NCBI RefSeq assembly: GCF_001010355.1 | Contig: NZ_JPLA01000003.1 | Location: 1-64,000, forward strand | DNA: 64,000 nt | Source: Dyella japonica DSM 16301 | GTDB lineage: Bacteria; Pseudomonadota; Gammaproteobacteria; Xanthomonadales; Rhodanobacteraceae | Reading direction: 5' to 3' | Shown: piece by piece, positions 50,594 through 58,282 of the stretch | Layout: each line of letters opens with the position of its first letter | Position numbering within the stretch: position 1 is the first letter of the stretch | The notes under the pieces: generated by a model | The model's database searches: none | The model's input: only the letters and a program-made list of their open reading frames with translations | Told to the model about the DNA's origin: nothing | Made by a program: the position numbers and the translations under genes

Positions 50594-51692
50594 GGTGTGC
50601 CCGTCCCGAGTGTCTGTGTCTGTAGAGCTGGGCTAGGGTAGCTGCTAGATGCCTAATGCATTGTAGGTTTGAGCCTACGCCACGCTTGTAGTCTTCAGAT
50701 GGCGCTCATGAAGCTTGTCACGTCTTCTATCGTGAGTAAGTGTTCGATGCAGACGCGAACGCCTGGACATCAGCGAGGCATCGGCCAGTGGCATGCACCC
50801 CGCGCAGCGAGGGGAAGCGCTGCCATTCTAAGTCCGATCGCGACTGTTACGTCATAGCGAAAATCTACTTAGCTTGCCGGCTGCTTCATCAACGCGCGCG
50901 CATCGGGCGCGGCGGCCACGCTCGATGCAGATCAGCCAGATGCGGCAATCGGGTGTTTCCCGGCGCAGGCCTAGCGTGAAATCGTCGAGACGGGAGTGCG
51001 GCGACTCATCGCCGTTCCTGTTGCTGTCGGCGTCTACAGAAGCAGGCCCGTGAAGCTCTATCGGCAATGCATTTTTCGCACGGATTTCCGCGGCGAATTG
51101 GATGGCGGCCTCTTGCGCGTGGTCTGCAAGGACAAGCTCTGTTGCAGTGGCGGCGACTACAACCTCAGTGCTTCTATGCCTGGCTGGACAACGAGCACTA
51201 CAGGCTGCTGACCGGCTCCAACCTGTCCGCCTGCATCGAAATCTCGAACGCCTTCGCATGGCGCTCGTCGAGGTGGGGCTGCAGCGTTTCGCCCAGCCTG
51301 GTCTGACAGTTCACTCAACGCGTGTGGACCTTGCTGCGCTACGACTGCCATCCCTGAGGTTGATGCCCGGACGCGACGGTGGGTGATCGATCCCGACGCC
51401 GAAAGATGTTGTCTCGCAGCATGGCTGAGGTCACGGCGGGCACTTAGCCGCCTGGCGGTTTGTTCCAGGCCGCTGATCGGCGCATGCCGGGCGCGGTCTG
51501 GTGCAAAGTCTCCCTCCTGGTGCATCGCAAAAACCTCGCAAAAACATGCGGTTGGAAAGCATGACCTTTGCCACGCTCGCTGAATGTAAGTCATGCGTAA
51601 GCTTTGGTCTCGCATAACGATTTCAGCGTTCCATGTTGCCGGCGCCCCACCGCCGGTTCCCCGCATGGCGCAGGGCGCGAAAGGGAGTTCTT
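50594..51692. other. 1.1-kb region with no confident gene; possible decayed coding sequence
   Basis: No frame here has convincing full-length support. On the minus strand near 50852-51170 a segment reads AQEAAIQFAAEIRAKNALPIELHG and continues SRLDDFTLGLRRETPDCRIWLICIERG before a stop at 50852. Its composition looks protein-like, but no start with a ribosome site is evident. A second protein-like stretch upstream (ERHAKAFEISMQADRLEPVSSL, about 51205-51275) is in another frame and ends in a stop. This could be a frameshifted small gene or chance. No tRNA, repeat array or transposase trace is visible. Confidence 0.35.
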
Positions 51693-52013
51693 ATGGCGGT
51701 ACTCGTCGGCATTTACCTGGTGCAGGGCGACCTGTTCGAAATCGTGCGCGATGGCGGAACCCTTTGGACTGGCACGTGGACGCTGTTCCGTTCCCCCTGG
51801 ATGAATCGCGCGGATTGGGAAGCGCTGACCAGCGGTGAGACCGCGGCCTGCTTCGACAGTCCTGAGCTCGCCATGCAGGCGGGCGAAGAAGAGGGCGTGG
51901 CGTTCGCCCGCGAACTGCAGGGTGACGATGGGCTGGAGCCCATGACATGGGCGCCGGTGCCAGTCACCTCGAGCGTGCCGCTCAAGCGCGCCTGCGGTGG
52001 CGGCCGGCACTGA
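51693..52013 (+). CDS. Hypothetical protein
   Basis: I do not recognise this 106-residue protein. AAGGGAG lies at a good distance from the ATG. The sequence is soluble and acidic: MAVLVGIYLVQGDLFEIVRDGGTLWTG, then WTLFRSPWMNRADWEAL and a Glu-rich helix AMQAGEEEGVAFARELQGDD. Length and composition look real. The next gene, a 2'-5' RNA ligase-like protein, starts 136 bases downstream. Function is unknown. Confidence 0.6.
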   Translation: MAVLVGIYLVQGDLFEIVRDGGTLWTGTWTLFRSPWMNRADWEALTSGETAACFDSPELAMQAGEEEGVAFARELQGDDGLEPMTWAPVPVTSSVPLKRACGGGRH

Positions 52014-52149
52014 TCGGGCTTGCCTGCGGCATCACGTGGAACCCTGGCCATCGCATGGCCCAACGGCCGAGTGTCGTTCCCCTCGGTGCGCACGCCATAA
52101 TGCGCAGACACGGCGATCCGCCGGACGAGAGGAAGGCGACGGGCCACTC

Positions 52150-52668
52150 ATGGCGCGTACCCTGCTAGCGCTGATGGTGCCCGAGGCCGAGCCGCTGATC
52201 GGCAGCTTCCGCGATCAGTACGACCCTTCCGCGCGTCGTGGCCTCGGGGCGCACATCACCCTGATCTATCCCTTCATCGACAGCGAACTGCTCACGCCGA
52301 CCCTGCTGGCGCGCTTGCGCGAGGTGGCGGCGGAGATCCCCGCGCCAATGTTTCGCCTGGCGCATGTGGATACGTTTCCTTCCGTCGTGTGGCTGGCGCC
52401 CGAGCCCGCCAAACCCATCGCCCAGATCGCCAACGCGCTGGAGCGCGCCTTTCCCGATCATCCCAAGGGCGGCGGCGCCTTTCCCGACTTTGTTCCCCAT
52501 CTCTCGGTCGCACGGCATGTGCAGCATGAGAAGGCGGCGCTGATCAACGAACTGGAAGCACGGCTGGCCGATCATGGCCCCGTCTACGGCTGGTGCGAAT
52601 CGCTGTCGTTGCTCGTCAACGATCATCGGCGCTGGCATGGGGCAGGGGAGTTTCCCTTTCTGCATTGA
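52150..52668 (+). CDS. 2'-5' RNA ligase-like (2H phosphoesterase) protein
   Basis: This 172-residue protein has the two H-x-[ST]-x motifs of the 2H phosphoesterase superfamily: HITLIYPF near residue 37 and HLSVAR near residue 117. The spacing fits the 2'-5' RNA ligase/YjcG-like group. These enzymes act on 2'-5' or 2',3'-cyclic phosphodiester bonds in RNA or nucleotides. The physiological substrate is unknown. The start at 52150 is chosen because MARTLLALMVPEAEPLI is the normal opening strand. It lies alone between two small uncharacterised genes. Confidence 0.82.
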   Translation: MARTLLALMVPEAEPLIGSFRDQYDPSARRGLGAHITLIYPFIDSELLTPTLLARLREVAAEIPAPMFRLAHVDTFPSVVWLAPEPAKPIAQIANALERAFPDHPKGGGAFPDFVPHLSVARHVQHEKAALINELEARLADHGPVYGWCESLSLLVNDHRRWHGAGEFPFLH

Positions 52669-52714
52669 TCCGCGCATGCATTTCAAGGCATGCCCAGGCA
52701 GGGCCGACGTCGAG

Positions 52715-52894
52715 CTAGTCCGCTTCGTCCAGCGGTGCGAGCACCAGCGGCACATCCTGTGCGCGGCGGCCGATGTTGCGAAGACTGTTGCGCCTGCCGC
52801 AGACCGGGCACATGAAATACACGCCAAAGCTGTCGATTGACGGCAGGGTGTCCTTGGCCGTCAGCTCGGATTGGCAGCGTATGCACGTCCACAT
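52715..52894 (-). CDS. Small zinc-ribbon-like protein
   Basis: This 59-residue protein has two CxxC pairs: CIRC at residues 4-7 and CPVC about 28 residues later, followed by GRRNSLRN. That is a zinc-ribbon spacing. The C-terminus is acidic (APLDEAD). The start MWTC at 52894 is favoured, because everything upstream is non-protein-like. Function is unknown; single zinc ribbons often bind nucleic acids or partner proteins. Confidence 0.6.
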   Translation of the reverse strand: MWTCIRCQSELTAKDTLPSIDSFGVYFMCPVCGRRNSLRNIGRRAQDVPLVLAPLDEAD

Positions 52895-52943
52895 GGTGAC
52901 GAGGGATACCTGGATGGCGTGAGAGTGGCGTGTGACCGCCGAT

Positions 52944-53165
52944 TTAGTGTTCGTTGACCCAGGTATCTTCGATGTCGTCCTGGATGGCGACCTGCAGTTC
53001 CGTGCTCGACAGTTCGGAAACCTCGAAAACCCTGCCGTGGCGCATGCCGCGGTAAATGCCGTTGAGGCGGAACGTAGCCGACCAGTACACGCTGTCGTGC
53101 ACGGCGCCGAGATACTCCGCCGTGTAATTGAAACCATTGCTGGTCATGCCGGCGACCTCAGCCAT
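52944..53165 (-). CDS. Small hypothetical protein
   Basis: I do not recognise this 73-residue open frame, but it has a good ribosome site (GGAGG before ATG 53165). Composition is protein-like: NGFNYTAEYLGAVHDSVYWSATFRLNGIYRG, then a Glu/Asp-rich end with IQDDIEDTWVNEH. It is soluble and acidic. It precedes the zinc-ribbon-like gene by 50 bases on the same strand, so the two may be co-transcribed. Confidence 0.55.
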   Translation of the reverse strand: MAEVAGMTSNGFNYTAEYLGAVHDSVYWSATFRLNGIYRGMRHGRVFEVSELSSTELQVAIQDDIEDTWVNEH

Positions 53166-53506
53166 GATCGCGTCCTCCGCAGCCCTTCGACCTGACACTA
53201 CTCTCCTTGGCTGCGCCGCGTGTGAATGATTCGGCAGGGCAGGCTGTTGGCCGGACCTTGTGGGCTGATGGGATGACTCCACGCGTATCGGTGCAAGGCG
53301 GAACCCCTCAGCCCGTACCCGGCGCGGCGTTTCAAGAAGCGTCTGATGTATTCGTGCCAGCCGACCTCGCTAGCATGGGTCCCCGTCCAATGGCGATGCC
53401 GCGAGCGAGCATGGAGCCGCTTGTTGGCGGTAGGCCTGGTCTTCCTCAAGCGAAGCCAGGAGTGGGTCGGTGGTCCCGCGCCACGCCGTCGTGCACAGAG
53501 GCAGTC
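53166..53506. other. Divergent intergenic region
   Basis: The region lies between the divergent small gene at 53165 and the DUF2968-like gene at 53507. The longer open frame to 53207 runs through it but lacks protein-like composition. It should contain both promoters. I see no hairpin or repeat of note. Confidence 0.5.
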
Positions 53507-54223
53507 ATGAGTGAAACATCATCGATGAGGGAGTTTGCCGTGGTGTTTCGCAGCGATGACGAGGACGACATCGTCAGCGCCGACGCGCCTGGCGACGCGA
53601 TGGCCGTCCACGACCATGGCGACCCTGCGGTCCCAGATCTGGCGCATCCCGTCTGGACGCGCCATGACACCGAAGGCGATGTCGTCGAAGTGGCGGACGT
53701 CGAAGAAGTCGAAGCGCTGGTGTACCAGGACACGGTGACGCAAGTGCGTGAACTGCACAGCTTCAGCCACTCCGTCCGACTCCTGTTCCACGCCGCAACG
53801 CTGAAGTTCTACGCCACCATCTACATGGATGACCTGTTGTGGCGAGCGATGAAGTCCTCCGACTTCGACGCCGCCGAGAGGGCCTTTGAAGAATTCGTGG
53901 CGCAGGCCAATCACCGCGCCCGCAGCGAAGTGCGCCGCGTCCAGCTCGACGCCGCCAACAGGCAGCTGCAGCGTGTAATCGCCGAGTCCGAAGCAAGGGC
54001 AGAGCGCCTGCGCGTCAACATCCAACGCAACGCCGCGCAAAAGCAACGTGCGATGGACCGCGAAACCGAACTGCGCCACAGCATCCAGCAACTCGACGCC
54101 GCGCGCCTGCAGGCGCAGCTCTACGCCAACCGCACGTTCCGCCAGATCGGGCAGCTGCACTCGACGTGTGCGGCGCAGTTGCCGCGGTATCGTGGGGGAT
54201 GGGTGGGGTTGCGGAAGAAGTGA
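53507..54223 (+). CDS. DUF2968-like coiled-coil protein
   Basis: This 238-residue protein has an acidic N-terminus (about 1-75, rich in Asp/Glu/Val), then a region that resembles DUF2968: VTQVRELHSFSHSVRLLFHAATLKFYATIYMDDLLWRAMKSSDFDAAERAFEEFV. A long alpha-helical coiled coil follows (about 130-225) of the form QLDAANRQLQRVIAESEARAERLRVNIQ. No signal peptide is seen, unlike many DUF2968 proteins. Function is unknown. The ATG at 53507 is chosen as the first with normal composition. The family assignment is from memory of the pattern only. Confidence 0.62.
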   Translation: MSETSSMREFAVVFRSDDEDDIVSADAPGDAMAVHDHGDPAVPDLAHPVWTRHDTEGDVVEVADVEEVEALVYQDTVTQVRELHSFSHSVRLLFHAATLKFYATIYMDDLLWRAMKSSDFDAAERAFEEFVAQANHRARSEVRRVQLDAANRQLQRVIAESEARAERLRVNIQRNAAQKQRAMDRETELRHSIQQLDAARLQAQLYANRTFRQIGQLHSTCAAQLPRYRGGWVGLRKK

Positions 54224-54391
54224 GCAGACGTGGCGATTGGCATTGGCCATCATCCTGACAAATTGCCCCTGAAACGATTTCTCTTGCTTTGGGTCGCCTG
54301 AGACATCGGCAGAGTTCCAATCAGCGGGGGGGCTCTGGCCCTGGTTTCGGCTCGGGATTGACTTGGCGACCCGTTAATTTAGCCTAGGACG

Positions 54392-55165
54392 ATGAGCGAG
54401 CACTCCGACATCTCCTACCCCGAACACGGCAATGCATCCTGCGCGCAGGTCGAGGATCACTCGTTCTGGTTCAAGCACAGGAACGAATGCATCTCGGCAC
54501 TCGTATCTCGATTTGCGCAGGGTTCGCACTTCGCCGATGTAGGCGGCGGCAACGGATTCGTTGCCCGTCGTCTTCAGGATGACGGGCATGATGTTGTCCT
54601 GGTCGAACCCGGTCCAGATGGTGCGCGCATGGCTCAGGCCCGTGGCATTCATCGAGTCGTCTGTGGCACGTTGAGCGATGCAGCGCCGGAACTTGGCCCG
54701 CTGGACGCCGTTGGCGCGTTCGATGTCGTCGAGCACATCGAGGATGACGCGGCCTTTGTGGGACAGATTGCGGCATCGCTGAGCGCCGGTGGCTATTTCT
54801 TCTCGACGGTGCCGGCACATACCTGGATGTGGTCGGGCGCAGACGATGAAGCAGGGCACTTTCGACGCTATACGTCGGACAACTACGCCTCACTCCTGGC
54901 GCCGCACTTCGACGTGAAATTCATCAGCTACTTCTTCGGGGCCCTGGTCCTTCCCATCCTCGCCTTCCGGTCGATTCCCTATCGATTTGGCATTCGCCCC
55001 AAAACCACCGAAGCCAAGGCGTCGCGCGAGCACGGCACGGACAACGGCCTCTCAAGCCGCGCGCTGACTCTGCTGCTGCAGCCTGAAGTGCATCGCATCG
55101 CCACGCTCAAGCCCCAGGCGTTTGGATCCAGCCTGATAGTGGCCGCTCAGAAGCGCTCAGGATAG
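54392..55165 (+). CDS. Class I SAM-dependent methyltransferase
   Basis: This 257-residue enzyme has motif I FADVGGGNGFVARRL, then LVEPGPDGARMA and FDVVEHIEDDAAFV, SLSAGGYFFSTVPAH, typical of methyltransferase-11/UbiG-like enzymes. DDEAGHFRRYTS is the conserved stretch found in sugar or glycan/lipid O-methyltransferases, so a cell-surface substrate is possible. It is followed by a hairpin (55184-55212) and a tRNA-Leu gene. The DNA before it (54224-54391) is AT-richer than the surroundings and holds its promoter. Confidence 0.87.
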   Translation: MSEHSDISYPEHGNASCAQVEDHSFWFKHRNECISALVSRFAQGSHFADVGGGNGFVARRLQDDGHDVVLVEPGPDGARMAQARGIHRVVCGTLSDAAPELGPLDAVGAFDVVEHIEDDAAFVGQIAASLSAGGYFFSTVPAHTWMWSGADDEAGHFRRYTSDNYASLLAPHFDVKFISYFFGALVLPILAFRSIPYRFGIRPKTTEAKASREHGTDNGLSSRALTLLLQPEVHRIATLKPQAFGSSLIVAAQKRSG

Positions 55166-55183
55166 ATTTTTGCTTTGGTACGC

Positions 55184-55212
55184 CCTCGCTTTCGCACAGG
55201 ACGAAAGCGAGG
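55184..55212 (+). terminator. Hairpin after the methyltransferase gene
   Basis: CCTCGCTTTCG (55184-55194) pairs with CGAAAGCGAGG (55202-55212), 18 bases after the stop codon. No T-run follows, so it is a probable but weak terminator. Confidence 0.6.
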
Positions 55213-55336
55213 TCGGAGTGCACTTCTGCATGGATTGATTGAATGGCATCGCGCGATTCCGCGCGGCGGTAGTCGCGGCAGTGCGCCGGCCGGCGATCGC
55301 AAACCCCAACGCAGCCAGATCGCCATCAAGTCAAAA

Positions 55337-55363
55337 AAAAGGCCCGACATAGTCGGGCCTTTT
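55337..55363 (-). terminator. Intrinsic terminator of tRNA-Leu
   Basis: GGCCCGAC (55341-55348) and GTCGGGCC (55352-55359) form the stem with flanking A/T runs. On the minus strand the stem is followed by eight T residues. It lies 12 bases beyond the tRNA 3' end. Confidence 0.88.
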
Positions 55364-55374
55364 CTTTTCAAATC

Positions 55375-55460
55375 TGGTACCGGTGATAGGACTCGAACCT
55401 ACACGACATCGCTGCCAGTGGATTTTGAGTCCACCGCGTCTACCATTCCGCCACACCGGC
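55375..55460 (-). tRNA. tRNA-Leu (anticodon CAA)
   Basis: On the minus strand it reads GCCGGTG at the 5' end and CACCGGT-ACCA at the 3' end. The anticodon loop is CTCAAAA, giving anticodon CAA (Leu, UUG). It has the long variable arm expected of tRNA-Leu, and a T-loop TTCGAGT. The CCA is encoded. Confidence 0.96.
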
Positions 55461-55485
55461 ATTGCAGCGACGCATTATGCCGGGT

Positions 55486-56064
55486 TCAGTGGACCGGGTC
55501 GAGCCCCAGTTGGCGGTCGGAGCGCTGGTACTGATTGTGGCCCAGGGGCTGGAACACGGCGCAGTGGGTCATGGCGCCCGAGTAGATGTGCAGGCTCACG
55601 GCGACGGCGTCGTCGCTGGGGTTGCGGATGGTGTGGTACTCGTGCGGCGGGATCAGGCTGCCGGCGGAGCCGGGGCCGGCCTGGATGGAGCCCACGGGCT
55701 GGAAGCAGTAGTTGCCGTCTTCGTCGGCGAGGCGCTCGTACTGGACCACTTCCAGCGCGCCGCTCCAGACGCCTTCCACGCACCACATGCCGCAGTGGTC
55801 ATGGATCGGGGTGCCCTGGCCGGGTCCCCAGGTCATGGCGACCACGCAATAGCCGTGGTCTTCGCTGCGGTAGAGCTCGCGGCGGGCATAGCGGCCTTCG
55901 GCGGTCTCGAAGACGCAATCGGGGAGCTTCACCTGCTGGCTGCGGATGAGGCTGCACAGGCTGTTGCGCAGGCTGTCGGTGACGGCGCGGGTGGTGTCCT
56001 GCGACACAGCCGCGTCGATGGCGTCGATGAGCTTGCGGGAGCCGGGGAAGTCCAGGGTAAGCAT
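55486..56064 (-). CDS. Cysteine dioxygenase-family protein
   Basis: This 192-residue cupin is of the cysteine dioxygenase type. TPIHDHCGMWCVEGV supplies two iron-binding His residues, and HEYHTIRN the third. These enzymes oxidise the thiol of cysteine (or 3-mercaptopropionate) to a sulphinate. SLHIYSGAM ends the cupin core. It is 68 bases after the metX gene on the same strand, which makes a sulphur-metabolism context. Whether cysteine or another thiol is the substrate cannot be told. Confidence 0.85.
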   Translation of the reverse strand: MLTLDFPGSRKLIDAIDAAVSQDTTRAVTDSLRNSLCSLIRSQQVKLPDCVFETAEGRYARRELYRSEDHGYCVVAMTWGPGQGTPIHDHCGMWCVEGVWSGALEVVQYERLADEDGNYCFQPVGSIQAGPGSAGSLIPPHEYHTIRNPSDDAVAVSLHIYSGAMTHCAVFQPLGHNQYQRSDRQLGLDPVH

Positions 56065-56132
56065 GGTGATTCTCGAGGTTCGTGCTACGCGGCCATCTTA
56101 GCAGTGCCGGCGGGGCGCCGCAGGCGGCCCGT

Positions 56133-57236
56133 TCAGAGTCCGCCGAGGAAGCCGCCTATGGCACGGCTGTAGTTGGGGATGTCAACCAGGAATGCGTCAT
56201 GCCCCTGCGGCGAATTGAGCGCCACGAATTCCACCGCGGCGCCGGCCGCGCGCAGGCCGTCGGCGATCTGCTCCTGCTGTTCCAGCGGGAACAGGATGTC
56301 GGTGCTCACGCCGATCACCATGGCCTTTTCCACGCTGATGCGCTTGAGGCCTTCCATCACGTTGCCGTTGCCGTACTCGGCCATGTCGAACCAGTCGCTG
56401 GCGCGCGAGAGGTAGAGGTAGCTGTTCGGGTCGAAGGTGTGCACGAAACGCTGCGCATGTCCTTCGAGGTAGGACTCCACTTCGAATTCCAGACCGAACG
56501 GATTGTCGTCGCGTTGCTCGGGATCGAGCCGGATGCGCGCAAAGCGGCCATTCCATTCCATCGCGGAGCGGTAGGTGATCACGCCGAGCTTGCGCGCGAT
56601 GCTCATGCCGTCGACGGGATAGTCGTCATCGGCATAGCGGCCGTTGTTCCAATGCGGATCGAGCCGGATCGCTTCGCGCTGCAAGGAGCGGATGGCGATG
56701 GCGAACGGCTGCGCCTGCGGTGCCGTGTCCACGCTGATGTGCGCGCGCACGCTGCCCGGGTGCAGCACCATGTAGGCCAGCGCGCTCATGCCGCCCATCG
56801 AGCAGCCGATCAGGCACGCGAGCTGGTCGATGCCGAGGCTTGTGACGGCCACGTGTGCGGCGTTGGCCACGTCTTCCAGCGACAGCTCGGGAAAATCCAG
56901 GCGATAGGGTTCGCCGGTCGCCGGATTGATCGACCGGGCGCAGGTGGAGCCCTTGTCGCTGCCGAGCGAGTTCACGCAGATGACGAACCAACGCGAGCTA
57001 TCGATCGCCTTGCCCGGGCCGATCATCGCTTCCCACCAGCCGTCGGACGGATCCTCCGCGTTGGACGCGGCATGCGCGCTGGGCGAGAGGCCGGTGAGGA
57101 TAAGCACGGCGTTGTCGCGCGCGCTGTTCAACTCGCCCCAGGTTTCGTACGCCACGCGCGCCTCGCGCAATGCGCCGCCCCGTTTCATCGCGAAGGGCGA
57201 CGGGAGGGCGCAGTAGCGGCGGGCGTCGTGTGTCAT
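56133..57236 (-). CDS. metX: MetX-type homoserine/serine O-acyltransferase
   Basis: This 367-residue alpha/beta hydrolase-fold acyltransferase has the nucleophile Ser146 in GCSMGGMSAL, the Asp in VSTDILFP and the His in PQGHDAFL. VNSLGSDKGSTCARSINPATG is a conserved MetX segment. Family members acylate homoserine on the way to methionine. In Xanthomonadales, close MetX relatives have been shown to be serine O-succinyltransferases that feed cysteine synthesis, so that is a strong alternative here. The start overlaps the ccmI stop by four bases, so it is co-translated with the ccm operon. There is no room for a SAM riboswitch. Confidence 0.9.
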   Translation of the reverse strand: MTHDARRYCALPSPFAMKRGGALREARVAYETWGELNSARDNAVLILTGLSPSAHAASNAEDPSDGWWEAMIGPGKAIDSSRWFVICVNSLGSDKGSTCARSINPATGEPYRLDFPELSLEDVANAAHVAVTSLGIDQLACLIGCSMGGMSALAYMVLHPGSVRAHISVDTAPQAQPFAIAIRSLQREAIRLDPHWNNGRYADDDYPVDGMSIARKLGVITYRSAMEWNGRFARIRLDPEQRDDNPFGLEFEVESYLEGHAQRFVHTFDPNSYLYLSRASDWFDMAEYGNGNVMEGLKRISVEKAMVIGVSTDILFPLEQQEQIADGLRAAGAAVEFVALNSPQGHDAFLVDIPNYSRAIGGFLGGL

Positions 57237-58282
57237 TCGTGAACCTTGTCGATGCTGATCTTGATCGGCGATTGCGTGCTCACCGCAACCACGCCGGCAT
57301 CGCCTTCCAGGTCGCCCGGCTGGGCGATGGCCTGGCCGCTCTTGCTGATGCGGGCGCCCACGAACACGCGTGGCACCGAGGATAGTTTGAGTTGCGGCGT
57401 CATGCCCATCGTGTCGTTCAAGGTGACGGTGGCGGGCAGGGCGTTGGCGTCCAGCTTGGCCACGGCCAGCGGCATCGGCGGGCCGTGCTCGGCGCGCGCG
57501 TAGACGAACAGCGTATCGCCTGCGGCCAGCTTGTTCTTGAGCGCCGGTGCGAGCGCCACTTGCACCTGCAGTGACGGTTGAGCGTTGGCGGCGGCAGGCG
57601 CTTCGGTCGCGGTCTTGCCCGGGTCCTTGACGCGCGCATCGGCGACGGCAATCTGCTCGGCCACCGCCTTGGCCACGTTGGAGTCCGGATCTAGTTGCGG
57701 CTGCAGCTGGCGCCAGGTGGCGGCGGCTTGCGCATATTGATCGTGCTGGAACTGGCTGATGCCCAGCAGCCACAGGCCGCGCTGGCTTTGTGGGTCGATC
57801 TTCACCGCGCGTTCGAGCAGTTCCTGCGCGCGGCCGTCGATGCGGTGATCCTCGCGCAGCAGCGAATCGGCCTCGGCCCAGCCGACCATGGCGGCGCTGT
57901 TGTTGGGATCGATGCGCAGGGCCTCGTCGTACGCATGGCGAGCATCGGCGGCGCGATGCATCACGCTATAGGTCTGTCCCAGCAGCATCCAGCCTTGCAG
58001 ATCGTCCGGTTTCTGCACAAGGTGTGCGTTCAACTCGTCGACTGCCTGGTCGATGCTCATGCCGGCGTCGGACTTGGGCACGCCATCGAGCACGACGGGC
58101 GTGCCTACCGCGAGGTAAAGGCCGATCGCAGCGAGGGGAAGACAGAACGCCACGATCATGGCGAGCGCAAAGACGCCGCGCGGACGGCCGAGTCGGCGTC
58201 CGTGACGTACCAGCGGCAGCAACACGAGCAAAAGCGCCGCAACGATCATCGCCGCGGCGATCAGATAAAAAGCCAGCCTCAC
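57233..58282 (-). CDS. ccmI: Cytochrome c biogenesis protein CcmI
   Basis: This 349-residue inner-membrane protein has two N-terminal helices (about 5-25 and 38-60) with a basic loop, then a TPR domain (about 85-215: WMLLGQTYSVMHRAADARHAYDEALRIDP). A C-terminal beta domain follows, with LNDTMGMTPQLKLSSVPRVFVGARISKSGQA, the usual CcmI tail. It chaperones apocytochrome c to the CcmFH haem-ligation complex. It overlaps ccmH upstream and metX downstream by four bases each. Confidence 0.93.
   Translation of the reverse strand: MRLAFYLIAAAMIVAALLLVLLPLVRHGRRLGRPRGVFALAMIVAFCLPLAAIGLYLAVGTPVVLDGVPKSDAGMSIDQAVDELNAHLVQKPDDLQGWMLLGQTYSVMHRAADARHAYDEALRIDPNNSAAMVGWAEADSLLREDHRIDGRAQELLERAVKIDPQSQRGLWLLGISQFQHDQYAQAAATWRQLQPQLDPDSNVAKAVAEQIAVADARVKDPGKTATEAPAAANAQPSLQVQVALAPALKNKLAAGDTLFVYARAEHGPPMPLAVAKLDANALPATVTLNDTMGMTPQLKLSSVPRVFVGARISKSGQAIAQPGDLEGDAGVVAVSTQSPIKISIDKVHE

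Noticed and set aside
51157-51666. 169-codon minus-strand frame
   Set aside because: Its composition is not protein-like and its start has no ribosome site; it conflicts with other equally weak frames.
54224-54391. Possible small RNA in the AT-richer gap before the methyltransferase gene
   Set aside because: No hairpin-terminator pair or conserved structure is visible.
49289-55460. Integrated mobile element bounded by tRNA genes
   Set aside because: No integrase, no duplicated tRNA 3' end and no phage or conjugation gene could be found, so only a variable region is suggested.
57200-57300. SAM riboswitch or other leader for metX
   Set aside because: metX starts inside the end of ccmI, so there is no leader region.
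57237-57773. Long N-terminal extension of MetX into ccmI
   Set aside because: The extension is a shadow of ccmI in another frame; MetX proteins begin close to 57236.
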